Assembly (NCBI RefSeq): GCF_012927405.1
Contig: NZ_JABBGM010000010.1
Coordinates: 62,001-126,000, forward strand
Source of the DNA: Novosphingobium olei
GTDB lineage: Bacteria; Pseudomonadota; Alphaproteobacteria; Sphingomonadales; Sphingomonadaceae
Direction: 5' to 3'
DNA length: 64,000 nucleotides
Position 1 is the stretch's first letter, and each line of letters starts with the position of its first letter. A model generated the notes under the pieces. That model was not told where the DNA came from. It did not search any database and saw only the letters and a list, made by a program, of their open reading frames with translations. The position numbers were made by a program, and so were the translations under genes. Positions 43,039-55,623 of this stretch are shown piece by piece.

Positions 43039-44508
43039 TCACAGGTTGTTCGCCTCGAGCATGGCCTGGTAGCTCCAGCGTGGTGCCGGGGCGCAAGCGC
43101 CCGGCCTTTGCCACAGGCAGATTTCACCGTCGGCAAAGGCTCCGCAGGCAATTCTGGCAAAGCGCGGATCGGATGGCGGGCGCTCCAGCAACAGCGCGTT
43201 GGCGCCATTGGCGAACCCTGCCGGCAGCGGTGAAAGCGGCTCGGGCGCAAGCAGGATCGGAACGGGCCTTGCAAGCAGCGCGGGGACAAGGTGCGCGCGG
43301 TTTTCGTAGGCAAGCCCGATCGCGCAGACCGCCGGATCGCTCGCTGCGCGGTTGGCAAGCTGCGGCACGGCCCCGCCCATCCTTCCGGCGAGAACACCGC
43401 CGTTCGCTCGCGCGGCAATGCCGCTGGCGCTGGCCCATCCGGCAATGACCAAGGCCAGCGCCAGCGGCGTCATCGCCGCTCCGCGCCGGCTCTGCAGGCG
43501 CAGGACCGCTTCCACTGAGCCGATCGCGGCAAGCACCAGCAGCGCCAGCACCGAGATCCAGATGAACCGATATTCCTTGTGCGCAATCAGGCTGTGCGCC
43601 GCGATGTTGACGATCGCCGCCCAGAACAGCGGACGGTAGCGCCACCCAGCCATCCACGCTGCCACCAGCACGATCGGCAGCAGTGGCCAGAAATGCCGGG
43701 CCAGTTCGGTGACATATTGCAGCGGCGGCGCTGTTCCGAACTCGCTGGCGCGGTTCTGGCCGACGTTCATCGTCAGGTTGGTCCAGATCCATTGGAAGGG
43801 CACCAGTCCGGCCGCAAGATCGCTCGCCGCGCCGGCTGCGCCCGCCGCCATTGCGCCGAGCGCGAAGGCCCGCCAGCGCGCCAGATCGAGGCGCAGTGCT
43901 CCACCCGCCAGCACCGCGGCGAAGAGGCCGAACTGGAAGCGCACCAGCACGCCAAGCCCGGCGGCAAGGCCTGCCACAAACAACGCGCGCGCAGACGCCC
44001 TTGCGTCCAGCAGCGGCGCGGCGGAAAGCAGCAGCAGCACCGTTGCCAGCGTCTCGGAAAGGACGAGGTTGGCGTAGAGCACGCTTTCCCACCATACCGC
44101 CGCCACGAACAGCGCCACCAGCGCCTGTGCCCGTCCCGCAAGCCCGCCCAGCCGCCACGCCGCCGGAAGGGCGAGACAGGCCAGGGCAAGGAAAAGGGCG
44201 CGGGCCAGTTCGAGGCCCAGCAGCGTGCCCGGTGCCAATGCATGGCCGAGCGCGAACGGGATCGAGAGCATTTGCGGGATTAGCGCGTTGCGCAGCCCGA
44301 AGCGCCATTCCCACGGGCGGATGCCATGCCCTGTGGCCAGCCGGTTGCCCTGTTCAAGGTACTGCATGAATTCGTCGGCATAGCGCAGATCGAACAGCGA
44401 GAAGGTGGCGAGGCGCAGACCGACGCCCAGCAGCACAACGCCCAAGATCGCGGCCATCCAGCCGGCGCCCGGCCGCGATGCCTGCACTGCTTTGTGATCC
44501 CCCATCAT
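43039..44508 (-). CDS. GT-C type glycosyltransferase (Alg9/GPI mannosyltransferase-like)
   Basis: This membrane protein of about 489 residues has 10 or more predicted helices. The first loop reads RYADEFMQYLEQGNRLATGH and then GIRPWEWRFGLRN, the D-E and E-W-x-x-G-L-R-(N/S) pattern of the GT22/Alg9 family, which transfers sugar from a polyprenyl-phosphate donor outside the membrane. The acceptor is unknown. I use the ATG at 44508; the frame stays open to 44556. It interrupts the ruvC-ruvA-ruvB neighbourhood on the opposite strand. Confidence 0.75.
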   Translation of the reverse strand: MMGDHKAVQASRPGAGWMAAILGVVLLGVGLRLATFSLFDLRYADEFMQYLEQGNRLATGHGIRPWEWRFGLRNALIPQMLSIPFALGHALAPGTLLGLELARALFLALACLALPAAWRLGGLAGRAQALVALFVAAVWWESVLYANLVLSETLATVLLLLSAAPLLDARASARALFVAGLAAGLGVLVRFQFGLFAAVLAGGALRLDLARWRAFALGAMAAGAAGAASDLAAGLVPFQWIWTNLTMNVGQNRASEFGTAPPLQYVTELARHFWPLLPIVLVAAWMAGWRYRPLFWAAIVNIAAHSLIAHKEYRFIWISVLALLVLAAIGSVEAVLRLQSRRGAAMTPLALALVIAGWASASGIAARANGGVLAGRMGGAVPQLANRAASDPAVCAIGLAYENRAHLVPALLARPVPILLAPEPLSPLPAGFANGANALLLERPPSDPRFARIACGAFADGEICLWQRPGACAPAPRWSYQAMLEANNL

Positions 44509-44625
44509 CCCGCAGCGATAGGCGATGGCTTTGCGCCTGTCATCCGCGGGCGTCATCCTTGCACGTCACCCGCGCGCGCGAACCGCTCTTGCCGCCGCGC
44601 GCGCTGCCGTGCATAGGAACAAAGC

Positions 44626-45243
44626 ATGATCGCAAAGCTCACCGGCATTCTCGACGATACCGGCCCGGACTGGGCCGTGATCGACGTGAACGGCGTCGGC
44701 TATCTCGTGCACTGCTCGGCCAAGACGCTCACGCATCTGGGCATCGCGGGCGACAAGGTCGTCGTCCATACAGAGATGCAGGTGTCCGAAACCGACCAGC
44801 GCCTGATCGGCTTTGCCAGTGCGGGCGAACGCGCATGGTTCCGCCTTCTTACCGCCGTGCAGGGCGTCGGCTCCAAGGTGGCGCTGGCGATCCTTTCGGC
44901 GCTCTCGGTCGAGGAACTGCAGCGCGCTTGCGCCAACGGCGACAGCGCCATGGTCGCACGCGCCAACGGCGTGGGGCCGAAGCTCGCCAGCCGCATCGTC
45001 AATGAACTGAAGGACAAGGCCGGCGGGCTTGCTGGCCTGTCCGGTCCGGTGGGTGCGGGCGGCGATATCGGCTTGGCCGTGCCCGCAGGATCGGCCAGCG
45101 CGGACGCGGTTTCGGCGCTACAAAACCTCGGCTTCAAGCCCGCCGTGGCCACCACCGCCGTAGCGCGCGCGGTGGAGGAACTGGGCGAGAACTCTGGCCT
45201 CAACGACCTCGTGCGCGTGGCGCTGAAGAGGGCGACCGGCTGA
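44626..45243 (+). CDS. ruvA: Holliday junction branch migration protein RuvA
   Basis: This 205-residue DNA-binding subunit has the N-terminal OB fold (MIAKLTGILDDTGPDWAVID), tandem helix-hairpin-helix motifs (LLTAVQGVGSKVALAILSAL and RANGVGPKLASRIVNELKDK) and a flexible linker before the RuvB-binding C-terminal domain (VSALQNLGFKPAVATTAV). It is followed by ruvB after one spacer base. Confidence 0.96.
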   Translation: MIAKLTGILDDTGPDWAVIDVNGVGYLVHCSAKTLTHLGIAGDKVVVHTEMQVSETDQRLIGFASAGERAWFRLLTAVQGVGSKVALAILSALSVEELQRACANGDSAMVARANGVGPKLASRIVNELKDKAGGLAGLSGPVGAGGDIGLAVPAGSASADAVSALQNLGFKPAVATTAVARAVEELGENSGLNDLVRVALKRATG

Positions 45244-45244
45244 C

Positions 45245-46288
<1,044 letters not shown>

Positions 46289-46494
46289 TCGGGATTCCTT
46301 ACAACCGGAAACAAACAAGTTCCATCGCGGGACAGAGTTAAGTTATGCCTGCGCAAAGGGGGCGAAAGACCCCCTCGGACCGCAGCTATTCTGGTTAACA
46401 GCCTTGCCCGAATCCCGGCGGTTTGCATTTGTTCAGTACCTCGGTAGGCGGGCGCGGACCGGACGCCCGATACTTTGCAGCGAAAGCGTGTAGC

Positions 46495-47448
46495 ATGTCT
46501 GTTCGGATGGCATTGGCGAAGCTGGCGGCCTGCGCGGCCGGTGGGGCTGTCCTTGGCGGCGGCGCGGTCCACGTTGCAGAGGCGCCCTCGGCGTCCGAGA
46601 TCCACCATATCAAGCCGATCAAGACCAAGAAGATCGCAACCCGCAAGAAGTCGCGTCGCCTTGCCCCGCGCCGGATCCACCGTCCGCGCAAGCTGGTGAA
46701 GTCGATCGCGGTCAAGCCCGACCCGGTCCAGACCGCGATGGTCCCCGTCCCCTACATGGCCCCGCTTCCGCCCGCCGCGGTTGGCGGTAGCGGTGGCGGA
46801 CAGGTCCCGATCGTCATCGGCGGCAGCTCTGGCGGCGGCTTCGGCGGCGGTTTCTTCGGCGGATTCTTCGGCGCGAGCGGCGGTGGCGGCAGCGTCGTCG
46901 TGTCGTCGACCAGCACCGGCTCCACGTCCAGCTCTACCTCTGGCGGTTCGACCTCCAGCTCTACTTCGGGCGGATCGACATCGAGTTCTACCTCGAGCTC
47001 GACGTCAGGTTCCTCCTCGACGTCCAGCTCGAGCTCCAGCTCCGGCGGCGCCACTTCCACCTCGACCTCGTCGGGCAACATGAGCACGACCACTTCGACG
47101 TCTTCCGGTGCGACCAGCACGTCGACATCGTCGGGTGCAACATCGACCTCGTCGGGCGCCACGTCGACATCATCCGGCGCAACGTCCACCTCCTCGGGGA
47201 ACATGAGCAGCACCTCGACATCGTCGAGCACCAGCAGCAGCACCAGTTCGTCCACGTCGTCCAGCACGAGCTCGGGTGCCAGCACCAGCACCAGCTCCGG
47301 CGTCACGCCGCCTCCGCCTCCCCCGCCGCCCACGAGCAGCGGCACCGAAGTTCCCGAACCTTCGATGGTGATCCTGTTCGGCCTTGCCGCCGCGGCTCTC
47401 GTCGGTCGTCGCCGCCTTGCCGTGCGGGCGGCCTATCGATCGGCCTGA
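46495..47448 (+). CDS. Ser/Thr-rich PEP-CTERM sorting-domain protein
   Basis: This 317-residue exported protein has three parts. A signal-like N-terminus (MALAKLAACAAGGAVLGGG) leads into a basic segment rich in Lys/Arg (KTKKIATRKKSRRLAPRR). A Gly-rich stretch then leads to about 140 residues made almost only of Ser, Thr, Gly and Ala. A poly-Pro run precedes the C-terminal signal VPEPSMVILFGLAAAALVGRRR, the PEP-CTERM motif with helix and basic end that exosortase recognises. The Ser/Thr block is a likely glycosylation target for a surface or biofilm protein. No exosortase gene is in the window. The start is the ATG at 46495. Confidence 0.82.
   Translation: MSVRMALAKLAACAAGGAVLGGGAVHVAEAPSASEIHHIKPIKTKKIATRKKSRRLAPRRIHRPRKLVKSIAVKPDPVQTAMVPVPYMAPLPPAAVGGSGGGQVPIVIGGSSGGGFGGGFFGGFFGASGGGGSVVVSSTSTGSTSSSTSGGSTSSSTSGGSTSSSTSSSTSGSSSTSSSSSSSGGATSTSTSSGNMSTTTSTSSGATSTSTSSGATSTSSGATSTSSGATSTSSGNMSSTSTSSSTSSSTSSSTSSSTSSGASTSTSSGVTPPPPPPPPTSSGTEVPEPSMVILFGLAAAALVGRRRLAVRAAYRSA
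46900..47330 (+). repeat. Low-complexity Ser/Thr-coding tandem repeat
   Basis: Imperfect 9-24 bp units coding for S-T-S-S-G-A-T and similar are repeated, for example four S-G-A-T-S-T copies between 47100 and 47190. Codons vary between units, so selection on the protein, not only DNA slippage, seems to keep the repeat. Confidence 0.7.
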
Positions 47449-47487
47449 CACCAAAAGTTCCTGCCCTCCTCCAGTGGGCATATTCGG

Positions 47488-47521
47488 AAAGGGCGGCTTC
47501 GGGGGGAGCCGCCCTTTCTTG
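47488..47521 (+). terminator. Intrinsic terminator of the PEP-CTERM gene
   Basis: AAAGGGCGGCT (47488-47498) pairs with AGCCGCCCTTT (47507-47517), followed by CTTG. Confidence 0.82.
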
Positions 47522-47591
47522 TTTGCGCGCTCGCCACCCTGATCGAAGCGAGCACGAGACGCCCGAAATCGGCATTGGACCAGCCGCAAAA

Positions 47592-47623
47592 GAAAAAGGG
47601 CGGCCCGTTGCCGGACCGCCCCC
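47592..47623 (-). terminator. Intrinsic terminator of acnA
   Basis: On the minus strand a GGGCGG..CCGCCC hairpin with an imperfect middle is followed by TTTTTCTTTT, 25 bp after the aconitase stop. Confidence 0.8.
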
Positions 47624-47647
47624 TATGCCTTTCTCTGGCGCTGCCGG

Positions 47648-50320
<2,673 letters not shown>

Positions 50321-50685
50321 GGCGAGTCGTTGTCCCTCGTTGTGGATGGCATTCCTGCCGTCCGCTGGGGAACGGCCACCTGCAGCGAGGCAGCGCGAAC
50401 GGCGGACAGGGCAGCCGGAAAACGAGGAGCGCCCTGCGCGCTTAGCGCGCTTGCGTCAAGGGGCGGAAAATGCCGGAATTGCGCCTTTGCACGGCGAAAA
50501 CGAAGATGCTGCAAATCATTAGCAACAAGCACCCCGGAAAGGGGGCTCCGTGCCTTCTTGCAGGTCACTTGAGCAGAACTCGTGCATGCGCAGCGATCTT
50601 GTATTTATCTGTAACGGATTTGTCGTATCATGCGTCTCCGGCCTTACCCTGACCGGAGAGGATAGGCCCAGTGAAAGGGCAAGAC
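50321..50685. other. 365-bp intergenic region: acnA promoter side and small-gene leader
   Basis: No gene is supported. The right part is AT-richer and holds a 7-bp inverted repeat, TCTCCGG/CCGGAGA (50635-50659, 11-nt loop), 27 bp before the small membrane gene. I could not assign a clean sigma-70 or EcfG promoter to either divergent gene. Confidence 0.5.
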
Positions 50686-50856
50686 ATGACCGGAAACATT
50701 GGTCGACACCGCCGCCCGCACGCTGGCGAGAACAGCCCGCCATCGCGCGCGCCGGCTTCGGGCGACAACACCCTGCAAGCCATTCTGGCCGCGATGACGG
50801 CCGCCCTGATTTCGGGCGGATTGTGGGCGCTGCTGCACAGCCAGCTGCCCTACTGA
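50686..50856 (+). CDS. Small membrane protein, hypothetical
   Basis: This 56-residue protein has a basic, Pro-rich N-terminus (GRHRRPHAGENSPPSRAP) and one membrane helix near the C-terminus (ILAAMTAALISGGLWALLHS). The ATG at 50686 follows AAAGGGC at normal spacing; an in-frame GTG at 50671 would add five residues. I recognise no family. It is convergent with the EamA gene. Confidence 0.55.
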   Translation: MTGNIGRHRRPHAGENSPPSRAPASGDNTLQAILAAMTAALISGGLWALLHSQLPY

Positions 50857-50887
50857 GCCCACCCGCCCGGCACCGCTGATCCGGTCA

Positions 50888-51784
50888 TCAGACCGGTTCG
50901 ATGTGCACGGCCTGACGGCGCGTGGCGAACAGGCACCCAGCCACGATCAGCGTGACACCGGCGAGCGTGCGCAGCGTGACCGGTTCGGCAAAGGCGATCC
51001 ACCCGACCAGCGCTGCCCAGATGAATGCGGTGTATTCCAGCGGCACCAGCACTTGCGCCTCGGCTCGTGCATAGGCCCAGCCCAGCAGCATCAGCGAAGC
51101 CATCGCCAGCACGGCCGCCGCCGCGATCACACCCCAGATGGCCAGCGAAGGCCAGGGCGCGAGGAATGCCGCGCCCGGCGCCAGGAACAGGAACCCGAAC
51201 GCCGCCTGGAAAAAGGCGATTTCCTCGGGCGCCGCCATCTGCGCCTGCCGCCGCTGCAGCACCAGGTTCCAGGCGTAGAGCACCGCCGAGGCGAGGATCG
51301 CCACCAGCCCGACCACGCCATCGTGCGTGTAGTTGCCACCGAACTTGCCCGCAGCGATCACGCCGACCCCGGCCAGTGCCAGCACCGACCCGCCGACCGC
51401 CCGGCGACTGACCGTTTCGCCCAGCAGCAGCGCCGCAAGATAGAGCGCGATCAGCGGGGCAATGAACGACAGCGCCATCGCCTCGGCCATCGGTGTGCGC
51501 ACCAGGCCATAGAAGAACGTCACCGCCATCACCACCGCGACGAAGCCGCGAAGGACATGGACTTTCATCACCGCGCGCGTCGGCCAGCCGGTGGTGCCGG
51601 CCCGCCGCCGCTGGTGCCACCACAGCGGCGCCATGATCGCTGATCCCACCAGCCCGCGCCAGAACATCGCGCCGTAGGGTCCGACCGCGATCGAGGCGGC
51701 TTTCATCACCCCGTCCATCGCGCCGAACAGCGACAGTCCCAGCAGGGTCACCAGGATCGGCAGGAAATGGACATGGCGGCGCAT
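50888..51784 (-). CDS. EamA/DMT family transporter
   Basis: This 298-residue permease has ten hydrophobic segments in two five-helix EamA repeats. It opens with ILVTLLGLSLFGAMDGVMKA and contains the repeat-typical ETVSRRAVGGSVLALAGVGV and EPVTLRTLAGVTLIVAG. Such proteins export metabolites such as amino acids; substrate unknown. The first loop AVGPYGAMFWRGLVGS is typical of the family. Confidence 0.88.
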   Translation of the reverse strand: MRRHVHFLPILVTLLGLSLFGAMDGVMKAASIAVGPYGAMFWRGLVGSAIMAPLWWHQRRRAGTTGWPTRAVMKVHVLRGFVAVVMAVTFFYGLVRTPMAEAMALSFIAPLIALYLAALLLGETVSRRAVGGSVLALAGVGVIAAGKFGGNYTHDGVVGLVAILASAVLYAWNLVLQRRQAQMAAPEEIAFFQAAFGFLFLAPGAAFLAPWPSLAIWGVIAAAAVLAMASLMLLGWAYARAEAQVLVPLEYTAFIWAALVGWIAFAEPVTLRTLAGVTLIVAGCLFATRRQAVHIEPV

Positions 51785-52001
51785 CGCAGGGGCTTAGCGG
51801 TGCGGACTGCGACGAGAAAGTGCCGGATGAAACTTGTGCACCAACCCGGAACCTGCGCACGTGCACAACGATTCAGGATGCAGACAGGCGCGCTGCTTGA
51901 TTGCGGCAGAGGCATCAGGCAGGACTCGCCGGGCGACTGCCACCGGCGGCCAGAAAGAGGGCCGCGTCTTGCTCCGGGCCAGGACAACAGGGAAACTGAA
52001 C

Positions 52002-53438
52002 ATGCGCTTTTTCGATCGAACCTGCCTCTCCAGCCTTCTGGGTGCGAGTCTCGTCGCAGGTTCGCTCGCCGCGACGCCGGTTCTGGCGCGCCAGCCCGAC
52101 GGTCCGGTGGACCTGACCGCGCAGGCCCAACCGGCCAAGCCCGCGCCCACAAAGCCTGCCCCGGCCACCCCCGCGCCCAAGCCGTCCACGCCCGCGCCTT
52201 CCGCCGCCGCGCCTTCTCCGCTGGCGGTTCCGTCGACCTCCGCCACGCCTGTGGTCGAAGAGCCTGACACACTGCCGGTCGCGCACTGGACGCTGGCCGA
52301 TGCGCAAAGCCTGCTCGCCACCATTCGCGGCATCGGCGCCGAAGGCCTGTTCGCCCGCGATTACGAGCCGGCCAACCTCGCCGCGGCGATCAAGGTCGGC
52401 GAAGGCGATGCGCTCGACCAGCTCGCCAGCCGCCTGTTCGTGTGGCTCGCCGAGGACCTGCGCGACGGGCGCACCCCGATGACCGCGCGCGTGCAGTGGT
52501 TCGCGGTCGATCCCGATCAGGACAACCACCCGAATGCCCAGCTTCTGGCGCAGGCGACTGAGACGCATGACATCAAGGGCGTGCTTGCCGGCCTTTCGCC
52601 CAAGCATCCCGATTATGCCCTGCTCAAGGACATGCTGTCCAAGACCAAGGACCCCAAGCAGATCGCGATGATCCGCGCGAACATGGATCGCTGGCGCTGG
52701 CTGGGTCAGGATCTGGGCCTGCAGTACCTGATCATCAACGTGCCCGAGCAGGAGCTGCGGCTGACGGTCAACAACCAGATCATCCGCACCTATCGCGCGA
52801 TCGTCGGCAAGCCGGGCCGGACCGCCACCCCGCAGCTTGCCGAGCAGGTCAGGAACGTGGTGTTCAACCCCACCTGGACCGTCCCGCAGTCGATCGTCGT
52901 CGGCGAAGGCCTTGGCGCGCGGCTGATCGGCAATCCCCGTCAGGCGGCGCGCGAAGGCTATGTCGCCACCAAGAACGCCGACGGCACGATCACCGTCGTC
53001 CAGCAGCCGGGCGAAAACAACGCGCTCGGCCGGGTGAAGCTCGACATGCCCAACGAGCATGCGATCTACATCCACGATACGCCGAGCCGCCAGCTGTTCG
53101 CCCAGCCGCAGCGCGCGCTGAGCCACGGCTGCATCCGCGCCGAACGCGCGACCGAGCTCGCCATGACCATGGCGATCCTCGGCGCCGACCTGCCGCCCGA
53201 AACCGCGGTCGAATACAACCTGTCGGGCAAGTACACCAAGGTGCCGATGACCAAGCCCTGGGCGGTCTACATCACCTACTTCACCGTCGCGCGCGACGTG
53301 AACGGCGTGATGCGCAGCTTCGCCGATCTTTACGGCCGCGACCCGGCGGTCATCGCCAGCTTCGCCAAGCCGCGTGAACTGCACACCAGCCAGCGCAAGA
53401 GCAACGAAGCGGTGATCAAGCTGGACAATCCGCTCTGA
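52002..53438 (+). CDS. L,D-transpeptidase with YkuD domain, exported
   Basis: This 478-residue murein cross-linking enzyme has a signal peptide (TCLSSLLGASLVAGSLAA), a long Pro/Ala linker (about 40-80) and a helical middle domain, as in the large YcbB/LdtD group. The YkuD catalytic domain (about 235-400) has H in IYIHDTPS and the nucleophile C377 in ALSHGCIRAE. It should form 3-3 cross-links in peptidoglycan. The start at the ATG 52002 (MRFFDRT) gives the signal peptide; the frame is open upstream to 51834. Confidence 0.9.
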   Translation: MRFFDRTCLSSLLGASLVAGSLAATPVLARQPDGPVDLTAQAQPAKPAPTKPAPATPAPKPSTPAPSAAAPSPLAVPSTSATPVVEEPDTLPVAHWTLADAQSLLATIRGIGAEGLFARDYEPANLAAAIKVGEGDALDQLASRLFVWLAEDLRDGRTPMTARVQWFAVDPDQDNHPNAQLLAQATETHDIKGVLAGLSPKHPDYALLKDMLSKTKDPKQIAMIRANMDRWRWLGQDLGLQYLIINVPEQELRLTVNNQIIRTYRAIVGKPGRTATPQLAEQVRNVVFNPTWTVPQSIVVGEGLGARLIGNPRQAAREGYVATKNADGTITVVQQPGENNALGRVKLDMPNEHAIYIHDTPSRQLFAQPQRALSHGCIRAERATELAMTMAILGADLPPETAVEYNLSGKYTKVPMTKPWAVYITYFTVARDVNGVMRSFADLYGRDPAVIASFAKPRELHTSQRKSNEAVIKLDNPL

Positions 53439-53496
53439 GCGGTGCCGCTCTAAGCGGGGCGAGCCGTGGCTTGGGCGCGCGGGGAAATCCGCGTGC

Positions 53497-54114
53497 TCAA
53501 TAAATCCCCAGCCGGTCGGCAAAGATCAGGCGTCCGCCCGACAGGTGCCACAGCGCCTCGTTGAAGTCGGCATCGCCCATGGCGAAGCAGCCATCGCTGC
53601 GGCCGAGCTTGCCCCACTTCTCGATCGCCGAGGCGTTGGCGTACCACGCCGGGTGCAGCACGATCGCGCGGTTGAGCACGTTCGAATTGTCGGCATCCAT
53701 CCCGCCCAGCCGGATCGAGGTGCCGTACTTTCCGTAATACCATTCGTAGGTGATGTAGGCCCCGCGTGACGTCGCGAGGCTATTGGGTTCGTTCGAGAAC
53801 CACTTGAGCATGCCGTCGTGCTCGGGGTCCGATCCCTTGCCATGGGCGACGAGGAACGAACGCACCTCGCCCTTTTCGAGGTCCGCGAAATGGAAGCGCG
53901 GCATGCTGGAAGGCAGGCCGAAATCGGCCACGCCGACCAGATCGGTTCGCCACAGCGAGCCGCGGTATTGCTCCAGCCGATCCTTGGCGACGCTCAGGAT
54001 GCGCCGGTCGCGCTCGCTGGCGGTTGCGGCCTGCGCGAACACGCGCGTGGGCAGCGCCGCTGCCAGCGCGGCAAGCCCTGCGCCTTTCAACACGTCTCGT
54101 CTGTCGCGCTTCAT
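53497..54114 (-). CDS. Murein L,D-transpeptidase catalytic domain protein (YkuD_2 type), Tat-exported
   Basis: This 205-residue protein opens with a twin-arginine signal (RRDVLKGAGLAALAAALP). The catalytic motif is LGRSDGCFAMGD with C176, preceded by IVLHPAWYANAS, matching the YkuD_2/PF13645 family, distinct from the classical YkuD enzyme encoded next door. Substrate is taken to be peptidoglycan. The ATG at 54114 is preferred, with GACGGGGCG upstream; 54126 is possible. It converges on the first L,D-transpeptidase gene. Confidence 0.85.
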   Translation of the reverse strand: MKRDRRDVLKGAGLAALAAALPTRVFAQAATASERDRRILSVAKDRLEQYRGSLWRTDLVGVADFGLPSSMPRFHFADLEKGEVRSFLVAHGKGSDPEHDGMLKWFSNEPNSLATSRGAYITYEWYYGKYGTSIRLGGMDADNSNVLNRAIVLHPAWYANASAIEKWGKLGRSDGCFAMGDADFNEALWHLSGGRLIFADRLGIY

Positions 54115-54162
54115 CGCCCCGTCCATAGCAGTGCCGATCCTGCCGCAGCCTGAACGCGCGGC

Positions 54163-54666
54163 CTAGGCCTTTTCTGCGAGGGTTGCCGCACCTGCGCCCA
54201 GTTGCGTCAGCGCCGCCCCGTCGACGCGCATCACGGTCCATTCGTCCATGAAGCGTGCGCCCAGGGCCTTGTAGAAGCCGATCGACGGCTCGTTCCAGTC
54301 CAGCACCGACCATTCGAGCCGCGCGCAGTCGCGCTCCACCGCCAGCGCGGCGAGGTGCGAAAGCAGCGCCTTGCCAAGGCCGCTGCCGCGCGCCTCAGGC
54401 CGCACGAACAGGTCTTCGAGATAGATCCCCGGCTTGCCTTCGAAGGTCGAGAAATTGTGGAAGAACAGGGCAAAGCCCTGCGCCACCCCGTCGATCTCAC
54501 CGATTACCACTTCGGCATAGGGCCGCGCGCCGAACAGCTTTTCGGCCAGAACCGCCTCGTCGAAGCGCACTTCGCCGGCGAGCTTTTCATACTCGGCCAG
54601 CGCGCGGATGAGTTCGGCGATCAGGCCGGTGTCGCCGCGCGTTGCCGGCCGTATCGAAAGCGTCAT
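54163..54666 (-). CDS. GNAT acetyltransferase, diamine acetyltransferase-like
   Basis: This 167-residue protein matches the spermidine/diamine acetyltransferase type: IRPATRGDTGLIAELIRALA, YEKLAGEVRFDEA, YLEDLFVRPEARGSGLGKAL (acetyl-CoA loop) and RLEWSVLDWNEPSIGFYKAL. Such enzymes N-acetylate polyamines or thialysine. The ATG at 54666 is behind GGGGAAG and overlaps the EamA stop (ATGA), so it is the last gene of the ispG cluster. Confidence 0.9.
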   Translation of the reverse strand: MTLSIRPATRGDTGLIAELIRALAEYEKLAGEVRFDEAVLAEKLFGARPYAEVVIGEIDGVAQGFALFFHNFSTFEGKPGIYLEDLFVRPEARGSGLGKALLSHLAALAVERDCARLEWSVLDWNEPSIGFYKALGARFMDEWTVMRVDGAALTQLGAGAATLAEKA

Positions 54667-55583
54667 CGTGTCTTCCCCGTCTGCATCATCGTTTTCAGGC
54701 GCGGCCACAGCATGCCCAGCGCAAGCCCCGCCATGACCAGCGCGAAGGCCACCAGCTTCCAGGTCTGCAGCGGCTCACCCAGCACCAGCGCCGATGCGCC
54801 AAGCCCGAACACCGGCACCAGCAGCGCCAGCGGCGCGACTTGCGCGGCCGGATGCCTGCCCAGCAGCCAGCCCCACGCGGCGTAGCCGAACATCGTGTTG
54901 CCGACCGATTGCCACAGCACCGCGCCCCAGGTCCAGCCATCGGCCGCCGCGATCCCGCGCGCCATCGCCGCCGGGCCTTCCAGCAGAAGCGCAAAGCCGA
55001 GCAGCGGCGGCACCGCGAACAGCGCCGACCAGACGACATAGGAAAGCATGTTAAGTTTCGGGTCATGCTGGCCGGCCGCCCTTGCCACCATGTTGCCGCC
55101 CGACCAGCTCAACGCCGCGGCCAGCACCAGCACCAGCCCCAGCGGCGTCGCGCTGCCGTCGGTGTGGGTCAGGATCACCGCAAGGCCCGCGGTCGCCAGC
55201 AGCAGCGCCGCCACTTGCGCCAGCGCAACGCGTTCGCCGGTCAGCCGCATCGACAGGCCGATCGTGAAGAACACCTGCACCTGCACCACCAGGCTGGCGA
55301 GCCCCGGCGTGATCTGCCCGCGCATCGCCGTGAACAGCAGCCCGAACTGCCCCGCGCCGATCAGCACGCCATAGAACGCCAGGTTGCGCCACGGCACCTT
55401 CGGTCGCGGCAGTACCAGCGCGAGCGGGAAGAACACCAGCACGAAGCGAAGCATCGCGAGCGTCAGCGGCGGCAGATGCGCCAGCGCCAGCTTGATGACG
55501 ACGAAGTTCGTCCCCCACACTGCCATGACGGCAAGCGCGAGCAGCAGGTGAAGAGCGGGAAGGCCGTGGCGTGAAGGGGTCAA
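54663..55583 (-). CDS. EamA/DMT family transporter
   Basis: This protein of about 306 residues has ten membrane segments in two EamA repeats, starting LALAVMAVWGTNFVVIKLAL, the RhaT/YdcZ-type opening, and ending with a basic tail. The start is uncertain: a TTG at 55583 (MTPSRHGLPALHLLL) gives the best fit, while the open frame extends to 55661 inside the upstream gene. Likely an exporter of amino acids or related metabolites. It is coupled to the following GNAT gene by a 4-bp overlap. Confidence 0.82.
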   Translation of the reverse strand: MTPSRHGLPALHLLLALAVMAVWGTNFVVIKLALAHLPPLTLAMLRFVLVFFPLALVLPRPKVPWRNLAFYGVLIGAGQFGLLFTAMRGQITPGLASLVVQVQVFFTIGLSMRLTGERVALAQVAALLLATAGLAVILTHTDGSATPLGLVLVLAAALSWSGGNMVARAAGQHDPKLNMLSYVVWSALFAVPPLLGFALLLEGPAAMARGIAAADGWTWGAVLWQSVGNTMFGYAAWGWLLGRHPAAQVAPLALLVPVFGLGASALVLGEPLQTWKLVAFALVMAGLALGMLWPRLKTMMQTGKTR

Positions 55584-55623
55584 GGGCAGGTCCGGTTGGC
55601 CCCCGGCGAAATCCGGCAAAGGC

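Noticed and set aside
46916..47330. CRISPR-like array
   Set aside because: Repeats are short, imperfect, contiguous without unique spacers, and in frame with a Ser/Thr-rich protein.
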